A stretch of DNA of 64,000 nt from JBCFBK01 sp038562555 (GCA_038562555.1 JBCFBK010000029.1:1-64000); one strand, 5' to 3'. Counted from the first letter of the stretch, positions 18,827 to 28,489 are shown. The notes: generated from the letters alone by a model not told the origin. Translations and numbers: made by a program.

Positions 18827-18855
18827 ACAAAAGCCGCGATATTCGCGGCTTTTGT
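18827..18855 (-). terminator. Displaced native terminator of tRNA-Leu
   Basis: A perfect 13-bp stem, acaaaagccgcga (18827-18839) and tcgcggcttttgt (18843-18855), with a 3-nt loop lies directly against the left attachment site. In the uninterrupted chromosome it would follow the 3' end of the tRNA-Leu gene. The element now separates the two by about 34 kb. Confidence 0.8.
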
Positions 18856-18867
18856 GCCCAGAACAAG
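18854..18867 (-). repeat. attL, copy of the tRNA-Leu 3' end
   Basis: The 14 bp gtgcccagaacaag are identical to 52801-52814, which is the 3' end of the tRNA-Leu(GAG) gene (minus strand) plus one base. Sequence on either side differs between the two copies. This is the expected left junction of a tRNA-targeting integrated element. Confidence 0.85.
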
Positions 18868-19489
18868 GGCATATTTCAATATCTAGTTTGCTTAAATTCA
18901 GCAAGTTATGAGGTTGTAGTTTTCGTGGCCTCGATAAATACTCTGCATCGAAATTGAAGAACGTTTTCTAGTTCTCAAAGATACAAAATATTCTTTTTAG
19001 GTCGAATTTGAATTGTTTTTTTAAGCATGTTTTACAAGTAGCTTCAATAAAAATAGATAGTTTTAAGTATCATGCTTTACAGCAAATCTCAGCAAAATCA
19101 GCTACCATCTATCAGATTAAAACGGCAAAAGAATGTCACGATACAAATTGGCCTTCTTTTAAAAAGAGATTTTAAAGATATTCTGTAGCCTACAATCATG
19201 ATCGTGATAACCTGCTAACCGCAGTTAACCGGTTTCAGGAGTTGGATTCGCTTACCGGGATATTTTTTTCCGACCTTTCCGTTTTTGAATACGGCATTCG
19301 ATAGCTGGAGATCCTTTATATCGGACGCAAATTTGAGTCAGAAAATCTGCACCAGCGAATCAAACACGTAATCGAGTTTATCTCCGAAATGGAGGGCATA
19401 TTTGTTCCGAAAAATGGAAATGAATACTACCTGGTCTTCGAACTGGAGAAAGCTAAAGACTTTGCCGAGGACGGAGATGAAATGGGCTC
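18868..19489 (+). pseudogene. Unrecognised gene relic inside the left end of the element
   Basis: From about 19194 a plus-strand frame reads protein-like sequence (LLTAVNRFQELDSLTGIFF ... LEILYIGRKFESENLHQRIK ... NEYYLVFELEKAKDFAEDGD). A stop codon interrupts it near 19302, and the frame is lost around 19485, where it gives way to the next relic. I do not recognise the family. The first part, 18868-19190, shows nothing beyond AT-rich sequence. Confidence 0.4.
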
Positions 19490-20355
19490 AACGATAAACT
19501 CATTGAAAGTTTTTCCCAGACAGAAGCAAAACTCCACAAGATGATTTTCTCCCGCCTTTCTGAGTTAAAGTCGCTGATAAAGTCCGGCTTACCCAAACAA
19601 ACACTCGCTGATCATGCAATATTCACAACAGGAGATGATCAGGTGACAGAGATAGTCACACAAATAGTGAAAATACACCCGGTTGAAGAAATCTATTTGT
19701 TCCATCAAATCCAAAACAGTCAGCATACCACCTGTTTTCTTCTTCTTTTTCTTCTTCTTCTTCTTCTTCTTCTGGAGAAGGTCTTTGAACAGAAATCCTG
19801 AACCGGATTCAACAGTCTGTGAATTCAAGATTTGAAGGAAAATATCCAGTTGTTCTAATAGGACACAGCCGAACTTGGATACAGACCAACTTGTTTTACC
19901 AGCAGTCATTCTTCAGTAAAATAATGAAAGCGGAGAACCTCAGGTTTCAATCCCATCCCAACCATCCTTCCATTCATTGGGAAGACAATAATAACCCTGA
20001 ATACCCAGACCTTGAATATTTAAACCGTTCGGCAATAAATCTATCAGCCCAGTATTTTATATTACGGAATCATTCGGAGAAAGACAATACAAAAGGTATC
20101 CTCGATTTGTTTGGCAAATCTATCTTAAGAATATTCCGGACACTGGTTTACTCAAAGCTAAGCTACCTGCCTAATTATTTTCCTGCCATTAACCTTTGGA
20201 AACTTTGCGTATATGCAGACCCCAAACTTCAAAAGTTAGAATGCCTGTTTGAAAAACTATTAGGGGAGGATTTTTTCAAAGAAGTAGCATGCCACTCCCG
20301 GTTTCATCACGATGTCTCCCGGTTAACAGAAAAAAAAGTTGGTGATAGTAGATGA
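19490..20355 (+). pseudogene. Decayed HEPN-domain-like gene
   Basis: Two frames together resemble the HEPN-domain proteins common on Bacteroidota mobile DNA. The first frame (to 19801) holds a nucleotidyltransferase-like segment (VKIHPVEEIYLFHQ). The second (19819-20355) holds IHWEDNNNPEYPDLEYLNRSA, then ILRIFRTLVYSKLSYLPNYFPAINLWKLCVYADPKLQKLE, the helical part expected to be the HEPN domain. A frameshift at the TTC repeat separates them. A second shift in the A-run near 20330 would extend the protein to about 20430. The family call is by eye and tentative; the broken state is clear. Confidence 0.5.
19737..19773 (+). repeat. TTC trinucleotide run
   Basis: About nine to eleven TTC units, with one interruption, lie inside the HEPN-like relic and encode a run of Leu in one frame. 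The frame breaks just after it. Slippage here is a plausible cause of the frame loss or a phase-variable switch. Confidence 0.7.
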
Positions 20356-20439
20356 AATCTTAAACACAGTGTTGAAGGAGTTAAACACGGCATTCAGCCG
20401 TGTAAAGAAATCGAATGACGAAGTTGAGTAAAATAAAAC

Positions 20440-21167
20440 CCTAGGGCACCTTCAAATAAAATATAAGTTCGATTATATAGGTTTACCTGAAACATTAGGC
20501 TGCTTTATCCCTGCGACACAATGCCTCCGGTTTCCTCCGGCTTTAAGTCTCGGGAAAATAGCAAGCGAGTCGGCTCCATTTCATTGCGCCAACACCCTTG
20601 CCTATTTTATTGGTTACCCAATTCGGCAAATCGAAAAAGAAAAGTCAATTTAGCTGCACGGCTACCAAAAAAGACAAGGCCAGGGCGAGTGTTCTGCCGA
20701 AATTCCATCCAGTTAGTTTTGAATTGTTTTAGTTTGATTTGGGCAGAACAGCCTTGCTTTTTCCGCCGTTCCGCATATCAATTACCTTTCTTTTTCTTTT
20801 TTTGACTGTTTTTTCTTTCTCTTTTGGAAATAGGATAATCATTGCAATTGACTCATTTTGAGCTGATTTTGATATTGCTGTTTAGTTCATTTAGGTATAG
20901 CTTTATACTGGAACTGACTATTCAAAGAGGGGAATGCAAGATACTATTATAAAAAGCAATTTTTTGAGAAGATTTTTGATAAAGAGTTGAAGCAAATAAT
21001 ATGGGATCGTCTGCAAAAGAGCAATGCAAGATGTGTTTTTGTTCCACAAAAACCTTACAAAGCTGTCCTACGGAGCATTCCCCTCATTCCCTAGACGGTT
21101 GATGAAAATGATCCCCCTCTTTAATAAAGTTCAAAGTTAAAACCCAGTTAATCCAGAAAGAACCCAA
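20440..21167. other. Gap upstream of the mobilization genes, possible oriT region
   Basis: The 730-bp non-coding stretch lies just before the mobC-like and relaxase genes, where an origin of transfer usually lies. It contains the inverted repeat gttctgcc (20691-20698) and ggcagaac (20742-20749) around an AT-rich centre, and pyrimidine-rich runs near 20785-20825. The ORF at 20521-20805 has no protein-like character. The nick site cannot be identified from sequence alone. Confidence 0.4.
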
Positions 21168-21545
21168 ATGAGGCCTCCAACTCCGAAAGATAAAAAGCTT
21201 GGTGAAGGAATCCGGGTTCGTTTAACCAACTGGGAAAAGGAACTGTTGAATGAGCGATGCCGAAAGGAAGGCTATTCGACCTTGAGTGATTTTGGCCGGG
21301 CTAAACTTTTAAGAAAACGGGAAATCCGGAGAATTGAAGCCAGTCCGGAATTTTCGGAATTAATGGGCCAAATGGATTTTGAACTCAACAAAATCGGTGT
21401 TAACCTGAACCAGATTGCTAAAAAGCTGAATACCTATTTGGGATACCAACTCGATTCACAAGACAAGCGAACCCTGAATAACTCTTATGAAACGCTCAAA
21501 AAGTGCTTTGTGCTTTTGCAAAAATATATGGATCATATTCCGTAG
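21168..21545 (+). CDS. MobC-like relaxosome accessory protein
   Basis: This 125-residue protein resembles the ribbon-helix-helix MobC/MobA-accessory proteins that bind oriT and help the relaxase. The N-terminus is basic (PPTPKDKKLGEGIRVRLTNWEKELL), followed by KEGYSTLSDFGRAKLLRKREI, which fits the RHH DNA-binding region. A C-terminal helix-rich part has the family's ELNKIGVNLNQIAKKLN segment (about residues 74-90). It lies 24 bp before the relaxase gene on the same strand. Confidence 0.8.
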   Translation: MRPPTPKDKKLGEGIRVRLTNWEKELLNERCRKEGYSTLSDFGRAKLLRKREIRRIEASPEFSELMGQMDFELNKIGVNLNQIAKKLNTYLGYQLDSQDKRTLNNSYETLKKCFVLLQKYMDHIP

Positions 21546-21569
21546 TGAATAACCAGCAAAAATTTTAAA

Positions 21570-22502
21570 ATGGTTATTGTAATCCATCAGGCATCAAGCA
21601 CTGCGAATGCTTTTTTCTACAATGAGCGAAAGGCAAAGGAAGGTAAAGCCACTTTTTATCACAGCCGAAATACAACTTCGGCAAATCCATTTATATACTC
21701 CACCCAGCACCGTCACCAGATTTTTAAGCGCATTGAGGATGCAAATGCCAGGGTAAAAAACAAAGGACTGCATATCTCTTTTAATCCAACCATGAATGAC
21801 ATGATTCGATTGGGAGAAAAGGGAATACGAACTGAACTTGACAATTTGATGAAACAACTCGGATATGGAAATCAGCCCTACTTTGTTTACCGACATGCAG
21901 ATATTGACCGGGTTCATTTTCATATTGTTTCTATCCGGATTGACAAGCAAAGTGGCAAGAAGATCAAGGACAATTTTGAGAAGGAGAAAGTACAGAAGTT
22001 CATCAAGGAGCTGGAACAAGCCTATCAGTTAAAGAATGATGATCCAAAGGAAAAGATTGATTTGAAATTCACGGCATATAGCAAGAACCTAAAGCAAAAT
22101 CTTGAAAACCTATTCACGGAGCTTAACCGGATGGATTTTATCACCAGCAAACAGATGTATAATGATGCGCTGAAACTATTCCATATTGAAATTCGGCAGG
22201 TTCAGAAAGGACATCTCGTATTTGTTACTGATGGAAACGAAAATCCGATCAGGCATCCGGTTAAAATGTCAGACTTTGAAGAAAAGCCAAAGTTCTATTT
22301 GTCTGAACAACGCATTTTAGGTCAACAGTCTAGGAAGTACCCGGATTCAGAACTAATAGGGCAAAGTATTGGAGTTTTGAAATCGCTGGTTTTGAAAGAA
22401 TTGATCTTGCAGGTAAAAACTCAATTTGATGATGGATCAGGCTTCATAAACAAAAGATATAAACTGAAATCTCAGAAAAACAAATCGAAGAGAAAGCTAT
22501 AG
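21570..22502 (+). CDS. Relaxase/mobilization nuclease (VirD2-like domain)
   Basis: Relaxases nick oriT and pilot the single strand into a recipient. The 310-residue protein has the metal-binding histidine triad motif RHADIDRVHFHIVS, with His109, His116 and His118. Tyr17 in FFYNERK is a candidate nicking tyrosine. It resembles the mobilization proteins of Bacteroides mobilizable elements. The C-terminus ends in a basic stretch (KSQKNKSKRKL). A somewhat short length leaves open a C-terminal truncation, but the nuclease domain is whole. No coupling protein gene is seen nearby. Confidence 0.88.
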   Translation: MVIVIHQASSTANAFFYNERKAKEGKATFYHSRNTTSANPFIYSTQHRHQIFKRIEDANARVKNKGLHISFNPTMNDMIRLGEKGIRTELDNLMKQLGYGNQPYFVYRHADIDRVHFHIVSIRIDKQSGKKIKDNFEKEKVQKFIKELEQAYQLKNDDPKEKIDLKFTAYSKNLKQNLENLFTELNRMDFITSKQMYNDALKLFHIEIRQVQKGHLVFVTDGNENPIRHPVKMSDFEEKPKFYLSEQRILGQQSRKYPDSELIGQSIGVLKSLVLKELILQVKTQFDDGSGFINKRYKLKSQKNKSKRKL

Positions 22503-22754
22503 GGGTGAAATTTGGAGAATGAAAAACTTTTTTCCAAAACTTAATCTTTCTACAAAGCAAAGCCTAATGTTTAAAAACGCAGTCAAAATTTTGGCAGCAA
22601 TCGTATTTTGCTGCCAATTTGCAGAAATTAGACCTAGAGCAATAAGAGGCTCTGAGCAAGTATTCTTAGCTTGAAAAATGGTAAAATTTGCGAACATAAA
22701 CTATCTTTCATATCAAATAATCCGAGTAAGTAAACGCAAATATTCAATAATTAT

Positions 22755-22931
22755 TTAGCTACCTTTTGTCTTAATTAGTGACTTTTCACGAAGAGAATAT
22801 AACATTTTCAGAGGGATTTCTGTGATTGCCATGTTAAATAACCAGACAGGAATATTTCCGCCTGGATTAAGTGAACCTTCAAGAGTCACATGTACATATC
22901 CCTTGTTTGCCGCTTGTACAGTCTGTGTTTG
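22755..22931 (-). pseudogene. START-domain protein relic (C-terminal end)
   Basis: On the minus strand a 58-codon frame reads YVHVTLEGSLNPGGNIPVW and continues LFNMAITEIPLKML with a Lys-rich end before a TAA at 22755. This resembles the last helix of START-type lipid-binding proteins. A stop codon (22932-22934) cuts the frame on its upstream side and no start is present. It is a truncated remnant. Confidence 0.5.
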
Positions 22932-22974
22932 TCAATATTCCTTAATGATCAATGTGTTGTGTGTGAATAATTCT

Positions 22975-23121
22975 TCAGATACCAGACCAAATAGTACTAA
23001 CCGCTGCAATTACTATCATCCAATAGTGAACATAGTCAACGCTATAAATAGCAGCGGCCAGGATTAACACATGACTCAAGAGCATCAAAGAACAAACGAA
23101 CCTACTGAGCAAGTAAGACAT
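22975..23121 (-). CDS. Possible 48-residue membrane peptide
   Basis: The minus strand encodes a 48-residue frame, MSYLLSRFVCSLMLLSHVL followed by LAAAIYSVDYVHYWMIVIAAVSTIWSGI. It has two hydrophobic segments. The pattern is reminiscent of DUF2892-type two-helix membrane proteins but lacks their Cys-Pro end. It sits just upstream of the START relic and may itself be a fragment. No clear ribosome binding site or promoter was seen. Confidence 0.3.
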   Translation of the reverse strand: MSYLLSRFVCSLMLLSHVLILAAAIYSVDYVHYWMIVIAAVSTIWSGI

Positions 23122-23656
23122 ATAGACAAATTTTCTTAGAATGATCGAGGTGATAGCAGGGCAATCGACAAATAGATGAATTTCTTCAGTGATTGTGTTT
23201 GCATATATAGACTAATGATTAGTTTTATATCTCAAACATATATCAAGTTTTATTTATACCTGACATTTGCTCCAAATTAATCCACCACAAAGCAGAAAAT
23301 ACAATGGAAATACAATAAAAAGTGATGTAAAATTTTTAGATAATTTGAAATGGAAAGTTATAACTGCAGGACAAAAAAGCGATTTTATCAAGAAACCAAT
23401 TATTCCAGGAAAAATTTTTCTACCAGCATTTTAATATATTAAGTGTAAAATACGAAATAATGTCGTATTCCGCATTTCGTTCCTCCTTTCAGGACAAACG
23501 TTCTAGCGTTTATAAATACGACATTAAATAGTACCTATTACTTAAAAAGTAAATATATAGGACAGAACATAGGCAACTTCATCTTTAAATTCATTTTAAT
23601 TATTCGTTAACATTCATTTGGAAAAAGTTTCCGCTTAAATATTACTTTTGTCAATA
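23122..23656. other. AT-rich gap, no gene recognised
   Basis: The stretch is AT-rich with no convincing gene. A minus-strand mini-ORF of 14 codons near 23437-23481 is preceded by aggagg, and an inverted tacgacatta/taatgtcgta pair flanks 23458-23530. I cannot assign a role. Confidence 0.35.
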
Positions 23657-23959
23657 ATGAAAGTGTCAAAACATATATTATTCAGACTGCTATTTTTGAC
23701 AGCAGTGCTTTTTTGCTTAGGACTTGAAGTTTATAGCTATTACAATACCCCCGTTTGTAATACCGAACTTTCTTCTGAACAGAATTGCGAGGATAATAAT
23801 GTTCTTTCAGAAGTTGACTCGTTTGAAGATGACCATATTAATCAGGTTCACGAGCCTTTCTTTTTTGTTGAACAACTTGTCGTTATTCCTATTTTAAACG
23901 ACTCGTTTTTATTAATTGATTTTTCCTATTCGAGCTGGCAGCCGCCAAAATTTTCCTAA
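23657..23959 (+). CDS. Small secreted or membrane-anchored hypothetical protein
   Basis: This 100-residue protein has one N-terminal hydrophobic segment (KVSKHILFRLLFLTAVLFCLGLEVYSYY) that acts as a signal or anchor. An acidic, Cys-containing middle part (CNTELSSEQNCEDNN) follows, with a C-terminus ending in SYSSWQPPKFS. The start at 23657 (MKVSK) is preferred over 23648 because it gives a normal signal-peptide n-region. I do not recognise a family. The Bacteroidota promoter region upstream is AT-rich. It precedes the stress cassette by about 200 bp. Confidence 0.5.
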   Translation: MKVSKHILFRLLFLTAVLFCLGLEVYSYYNTPVCNTELSSEQNCEDNNVLSEVDSFEDDHINQVHEPFFFVEQLVVIPILNDSFLLIDFSYSSWQPPKFS

Positions 23960-24174
23960 CTCGTATTTCGCTTAAATTCGATAAGCAATAGTGCTTTGGT
24001 CTATTTGTGAGACCAATAGTGCATATTATTGCTTCTTCGATACATTCAATCTTTTTCTACTTCTTGACCTTCAAGGCTTTATTTAAAGCTCTTGATCTAT
24101 TTTATGAAAATAGCGATGATTTGTTTCTGAATCATCCTAAAAAATGATGCTATAATTTATTATATAAACTCACC

Positions 24175-24525
24175 ATGGAACTAGATGACTTTTTTGGAAA
24201 CAAACAACAAGATCGAAGATTCGACAATAATTACAGATATCAGGATAACCCTAGTCAAGCTCAGAATTTCAGGAATCCCTATCAAAGGCATAATTCCAAT
24301 TTTAAATGGGAATATTTTCTTGAAAAATTAAAAAACAATAGAAAGCTGAAAGGACTTGTAATAGTTACATTGATTGTGGTTTTGGTAATTGTTATTGCCC
24401 TGATTGCAATCTTACTGCCTTTAATCTTAAAACTTCTTAATTATATCAGCCAAAATGGAGTCCAGGGTATTCTGGATAATGTAACCGGATTCCTTGATAA
24501 ACTTTGGAAAGGATCGGGAAAATGA
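24175..24525 (+). CDS. Hypothetical single-pass membrane protein
   Basis: This 116-residue protein has a hydrophilic, Asn/Gln/Arg-rich N-terminal half (residues 1-55). A basic stretch and one strong transmembrane helix (about residues 62-90) follow, with a short amphipathic C-terminus. Its stop overlaps the start of the TerB-like gene as ATGA, so the two are translationally coupled. I recognise no family. The coupling suggests that it anchors or partners the TerB-like protein at the membrane. Confidence 0.6.
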   Translation: MELDDFFGNKQQDRRFDNNYRYQDNPSQAQNFRNPYQRHNSNFKWEYFLEKLKNNRKLKGLVIVTLIVVLVIVIALIAILLPLILKLLNYISQNGVQGILDNVTGFLDKLWKGSGK

Positions 24526-25028
24526 TACCTGACAAACCAGTTAATGACGAACATTTTCTTTTAAATATTAAATATAGATCACACAAAATGGACAAATTGG
24601 ATTCTCTCTCAGACTCAATAGTTATAAAAAATACAGAATATTTCGTTCATCTGATCCGAATTGCATTGGCCGATGATGTTATAAGCACAAAAGAATTGGA
24701 GTTACTACACAGGGTAGGCAAAAGGCTGGGATTTACAGTTGAAGAAACCGATCACCTGATAAGGACAACCGGAAAGTCAGATTACACTCCTCCTTCAGGG
24801 TTACGTGCGCGTTTCGATCAGATTTATGAGATTGTAAACATGACCCTTGTAGATGGAGCTATTAATAAAAACGAAATGTATTTGGCCAGTAGCTTTGCTG
24901 CAAAATCTGGCTTTAATGAAAAAGAAATTCCAACGATGCTGGTTCTGTTATTAAATGGTATTCGACAAGGCAAAAATACAGACGAACTTTTTAAAGAATT
25001 TCAAGGTAAAGTCATGAAACATACCTAA
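24522..25028 (+). CDS. TerB-like (tellurite resistance TerB fold) protein
   Basis: This 168-residue all-helical protein shows a TerB-like pattern: LIRIALADDVISTKELELLHRVGKRLGFT near residues 44-72, and a second acidic turn VNMTLVDGAINKNEMYLASSFAAKSGF near residues 112-138. The paired D-G/D-x-I-x-x-E turns are the metal-binding-like elements of TerB domains. TerB proteins are thought to work with TerC at the membrane in metal and stress responses. The ATG at 24522 overlaps the upstream stop; an internal ATG at 24588 is an alternative. It stands at the head of a cassette that also has a TerC gene. Confidence 0.7.
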   Translation: MIPDKPVNDEHFLLNIKYRSHKMDKLDSLSDSIVIKNTEYFVHLIRIALADDVISTKELELLHRVGKRLGFTVEETDHLIRTTGKSDYTPPSGLRARFDQIYEIVNMTLVDGAINKNEMYLASSFAAKSGFNEKEIPTMLVLLLNGIRQGKNTDELFKEFQGKVMKHT

Positions 25029-25057
25029 TTGTTCCACCAATTATTTCAAAAGTAGGA

Positions 25058-25672
25058 ATGAAGATCTGGCTTAAATCGCTACACAACTGGGGAATGGAAT
25101 GGGCAAACACCAAATGGGGTGCATGGGCATTGTTTGTTTGTGCTTTTGCTGATGCATCGTTTTTACCGTTGCCCACTCCAATGTTTTTTATGGCTTTAAC
25201 ATTGCTCAATATCACAAAAGCCTATAAATATGCTTTATTTGGGACTCTGGGAACATTAACTGGAGCTTTAGCAGGATATTCGATAGGTCATTTTGCGTGG
25301 CTTGATGCGAACGGCGAATTTACAGCCCTTGCCAGATTCGTGTTTGAAAATATCCCAGGATTTACAGAAGCGGTTTACCAATCTATTTATATTCAATTCT
25401 CCAAATGGGGTTTGGGCATTTTGTTTTTAGCCCCATTTGTTCCTGTTCCTTATAAGCTATTTTCAATTTCTTTCGGGGCGTTTGACATGAATATCTTCCT
25501 CTTTTCACTCGGAACTCTTATTGGTCAAGGGTTCAGGTTTTATCTATTTTCATTCCTGATAATCAAATTAGGTCCGGAAGTAAAAAAACTGTTTGAGTTC
25601 AATAAGAAACCAATTGCCATTCTGGCAACCGCATGTGTTGCCATTGCAATTATCGCAATTAAAGTATTCTAA
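25058..25672 (+). CDS. VTT-domain (YqaA/SNARE-associated) membrane protein
   Basis: This 204-residue polytopic membrane protein belongs to the VTT/SNARE-associated group (YqaA-like). The segments FADASFLPLPTPMFFMALTL and FLAPFVPVPYKLFSISFGAFDM are typical; the latter is the re-entrant, Pro-containing part. Members are suspected lipid scramblases/transporters or envelope homeostasis factors. It follows the TerB-like gene by 29 bp and precedes the P-type ATPase gene by 49 bp. A second VTT-type protein (DedA) lies after the ATPase. Confidence 0.8.
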   Translation: MKIWLKSLHNWGMEWANTKWGAWALFVCAFADASFLPLPTPMFFMALTLLNITKAYKYALFGTLGTLTGALAGYSIGHFAWLDANGEFTALARFVFENIPGFTEAVYQSIYIQFSKWGLGILFLAPFVPVPYKLFSISFGAFDMNIFLFSLGTLIGQGFRFYLFSFLIIKLGPEVKKLFEFNKKPIAILATACVAIAIIAIKVF

Positions 25673-25721
25673 TTTCTATGAATGTAAAGGTTCACATTCG
25701 TTTAACATGGGCTGAAAAAAA

Positions 25722-28475
25722 ATGACACATATAGATAATGAAATGAGACAATGGCATGCGATAGGGTACAACCAGGTTCTTGAAAATATTGGTAGTTCAC
25801 AAAATGGATTATCTTCAGCTGAGGCAAAGAAAAGACTTGGCAAATATGGGCTGAATCAAATTAAACGAAAAAAGAAAGATGGAGCGTATAAACTTCTGTG
25901 GCGACAATTAAACAATCCTCTTATATGGGTTCTTGTAGGGTCAAGTACATTGGCAACATTATTAGGCAAGATTACCGATGGCTTAGTAGTACTTTCGGTA
26001 GTTGTTGTAAATACTATTATAGGTTTCATTCAGGAATTCAAAGCAGGTAATGCCATTGAAGCACTAAATGATATGGTACCCGAAAGTGCAACTGTAATGC
26101 GCGATGGCCAAAACAATACGATACCTGTTTCTGAAATTGTACCTGGCGATATTGTAAGTCTGGCTGCAGGAGATAGAGTACCGGCTGACATGAGACTTAT
26201 TTATCAAAAAAACTTGCAAGTTGAGGAAGCTGCACTTACAGGTGAATCATTGCCTTCCCAAAAATCAGTAGAGGCTGTAAATACAGATACTGTAATTGGA
26301 GACAGAAAATGTATGGTTTTTAGCGGAACATTGGTGGTTTCAGGCACAGCTACTGCAGTTGTTGTTTCAACAGGTATATTTACTGAATTGGGCAAAATCT
26401 CTGATATGCTTAGAGAAACAACAGATTTGGAAACCCCTCTTACAAAAAAGCTTGAGACCGTTGGTTTGTATTTAACATTCGGCATCATTATTATAGCAGT
26501 AATAATAATGATAGTAGGCACATTTCGCGCTACGGAGAATGGTGTTTTATTAAGTTTAGCCTTAAAAGACAGCCTTATTTTTGCCATAGCATTGGCTGTC
26601 GGGGCTATCCCTGAAGGCCTTCCTGCTGTTGTTACGATTGCACTTGCAATTGGTGTGCGACGTATGGCAAAAAGAAAGGCAATAATTCGAAAACTACCTG
26701 CTGTTGAGACGTTGGGCAGTACAACTGTAATATGTTCTGACAAAACGGGTACGATTACCCGCAACGAAATGACAGTAAATGAACTCTGGAATTATCATTA
26801 CAGCATTCAATTAACAGGCGTTGGCTATAATTTATCTGGTTCTTTCATCCATAATGGTTTTGAGTTAACCTCTCCGCCAGAAGAGATTAAAGTTTTGCTT
26901 AAAAATGCTGTATTATGCAGCGATGCTTGCATACAATTCGAAGGTAAAGAATACAGCTTTTCCGGCGACCCTACCGAAGTGGCATTAATTGTGGCTGCAA
27001 CTAAAGCAGGAATTGATATTGATGAGCTACGTCAAATTCATCAACGAAGAGATGTTATTCCATTCGATTCTGAACTGCAATACATGGCTACCCTAAATGA
27101 TTATATTATCTTAAAAGGTGCGCCTGAAGTTGTTTTGAAACGTTGTTCGGAACATTCCGGAGGGTTTCTTTTAGATTCGCACCAAATTATTTCTCAAATT
27201 GAACATTTAGGTTCAAAAGGAATGCGCGTGCTTGCAGTTGCCCAGAAAAATTGGACTAAAAGCAACAACTTTGAATTAATTAATTCCGATGTTCAGGAGG
27301 GCTTTCAATTTGTTGGGCTTATTGGAATGATAGACCCACCTCGCACTGAAGCGATTGAAGCAATCAAAGCATGTCATAATGCAGGCATTGTAGTAAAGAT
27401 GATAACCGGCGACCACCGAGCTACAGCTCGTTCTATAGGCATGGAAATAGGTCTATCTGAAAAAGGCGATGTTGTAACAGGTGTAGAATTATCTAAAATG
27501 GATGACGCTACATTGATGGAAACGGTAAAAAATACAAACATATTTGCCCGTGTAGCACCCGAGCACAAACTTCGGTTGGTGAAAGCGCTTCAGCAAAGCA
27601 ATCATATTGTTGCAATGACTGGCGACGGGGTGAATGATGCTCCTTCATTAAAACAATCAAACATTGGTGTTGCTATGGGTATTACAGGCACGTCGGTTTC
27701 AAAAGAATCGGCAGACATTGTGCTTGTCGATGATAACTTTTCAAGCATCAGCGCTGCAGTTGAGGAAGGAAGAAGAGTTTACGACAACTTACTTAAATCG
27801 CTTGCATTCTTACTCCCTACCAATTTGGGCCTGGCATTCATCCTTATTTATGGGATCATGTTTTTCCCATTTGATCCATTAACGAAAGAATTGTTGCTGC
27901 CAATGCCCCCAACCCAGTTGCTCTGGATAAACCTTGTTGCGGCTATCGCACTTGCAATACCTCTGGCGTTTGAGGTTAAAGAACCCAATGTAATGAATCG
28001 GCCGCCACGTAAGCCTGACGAACCTCTGTTTAATGGTTTTGTAACATTCAGGGTATTTTTTGTTTCCATTTTATTGACAGCAGGAACCATTCTACTCTTT
28101 AATTGGGAATATTCAAATTCGCTGAACAGTGGCATGCTTGCACCAGAAGCCATGGCTAAATCACAAACCATAGCGGTTACCTTTGTTGTTATGTTTCAGA
28201 TATTTTACATGTTAAATTGCCGTTCGCTGAACGATTCATTACTTAAAATTGGCATTTTCAGTAACACCACAATCTTCTATGGTATTGGTGCAATTCTTTT
28301 TCTACAAGCTCTATTTATATATTCACCTTTTATGCAAAATGTGTTCGGAACAACGACACTCGACATGCGAGGAGTAACTTTAGCAGTAATATCAGGATTT
28401 GTTATATTTCCAATTATAAGCTTAGAAAAATGGATAATAAAATCAGTAAATAATAAATATAGAGTTAAAAAATAG
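25722..28475 (+). CDS. P2-type cation-transporting ATPase
   Basis: This 917-residue membrane ATPase pumps cations using a phospho-enzyme cycle. The phosphorylated Asp is residue 340 in CSDKTGTITRNEM. The actuator TGES motif is present (EEAALTGESLP), as is the hinge MTGDGVNDAPSLK. The membrane motif PEGLPAVVTIALAIG is typical of P2A-type Ca2+ (SERCA/PMR1-like) pumps. The N-terminal cation-ATPase domain and C-terminal six-helix region are complete. The neighbouring TerC and MntP genes make Mn2+ or Ca2+ the likely ion, but the substrate is inferred only from context and family. Confidence 0.93.
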   Translation: MTHIDNEMRQWHAIGYNQVLENIGSSQNGLSSAEAKKRLGKYGLNQIKRKKKDGAYKLLWRQLNNPLIWVLVGSSTLATLLGKITDGLVVLSVVVVNTIIGFIQEFKAGNAIEALNDMVPESATVMRDGQNNTIPVSEIVPGDIVSLAAGDRVPADMRLIYQKNLQVEEAALTGESLPSQKSVEAVNTDTVIGDRKCMVFSGTLVVSGTATAVVVSTGIFTELGKISDMLRETTDLETPLTKKLETVGLYLTFGIIIIAVIIMIVGTFRATENGVLLSLALKDSLIFAIALAVGAIPEGLPAVVTIALAIGVRRMAKRKAIIRKLPAVETLGSTTVICSDKTGTITRNEMTVNELWNYHYSIQLTGVGYNLSGSFIHNGFELTSPPEEIKVLLKNAVLCSDACIQFEGKEYSFSGDPTEVALIVAATKAGIDIDELRQIHQRRDVIPFDSELQYMATLNDYIILKGAPEVVLKRCSEHSGGFLLDSHQIISQIEHLGSKGMRVLAVAQKNWTKSNNFELINSDVQEGFQFVGLIGMIDPPRTEAIEAIKACHNAGIVVKMITGDHRATARSIGMEIGLSEKGDVVTGVELSKMDDATLMETVKNTNIFARVAPEHKLRLVKALQQSNHIVAMTGDGVNDAPSLKQSNIGVAMGITGTSVSKESADIVLVDDNFSSISAAVEEGRRVYDNLLKSLAFLLPTNLGLAFILIYGIMFFPFDPLTKELLLPMPPTQLLWINLVAAIALAIPLAFEVKEPNVMNRPPRKPDEPLFNGFVTFRVFFVSILLTAGTILLFNWEYSNSLNSGMLAPEAMAKSQTIAVTFVVMFQIFYMLNCRSLNDSLLKIGIFSNTTIFYGIGAILFLQALFIYSPFMQNVFGTTTLDMRGVTLAVISGFVIFPIISLEKWIIKSVNNKYRVKK

Positions 28476-28489
28476 AAAATTAAGGTTTT

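Noticed and set aside
20521..20805. 94-codon frame upstream of the mob genes
   Set aside because: Ends in a run of Phe from a T tract and has an unusual amino acid mix; it lies where an oriT would be expected.
22822..23067. Plus-strand frame of 81 codons
   Set aside because: It is the shadow of the START relic and the small membrane frame on the minus strand.
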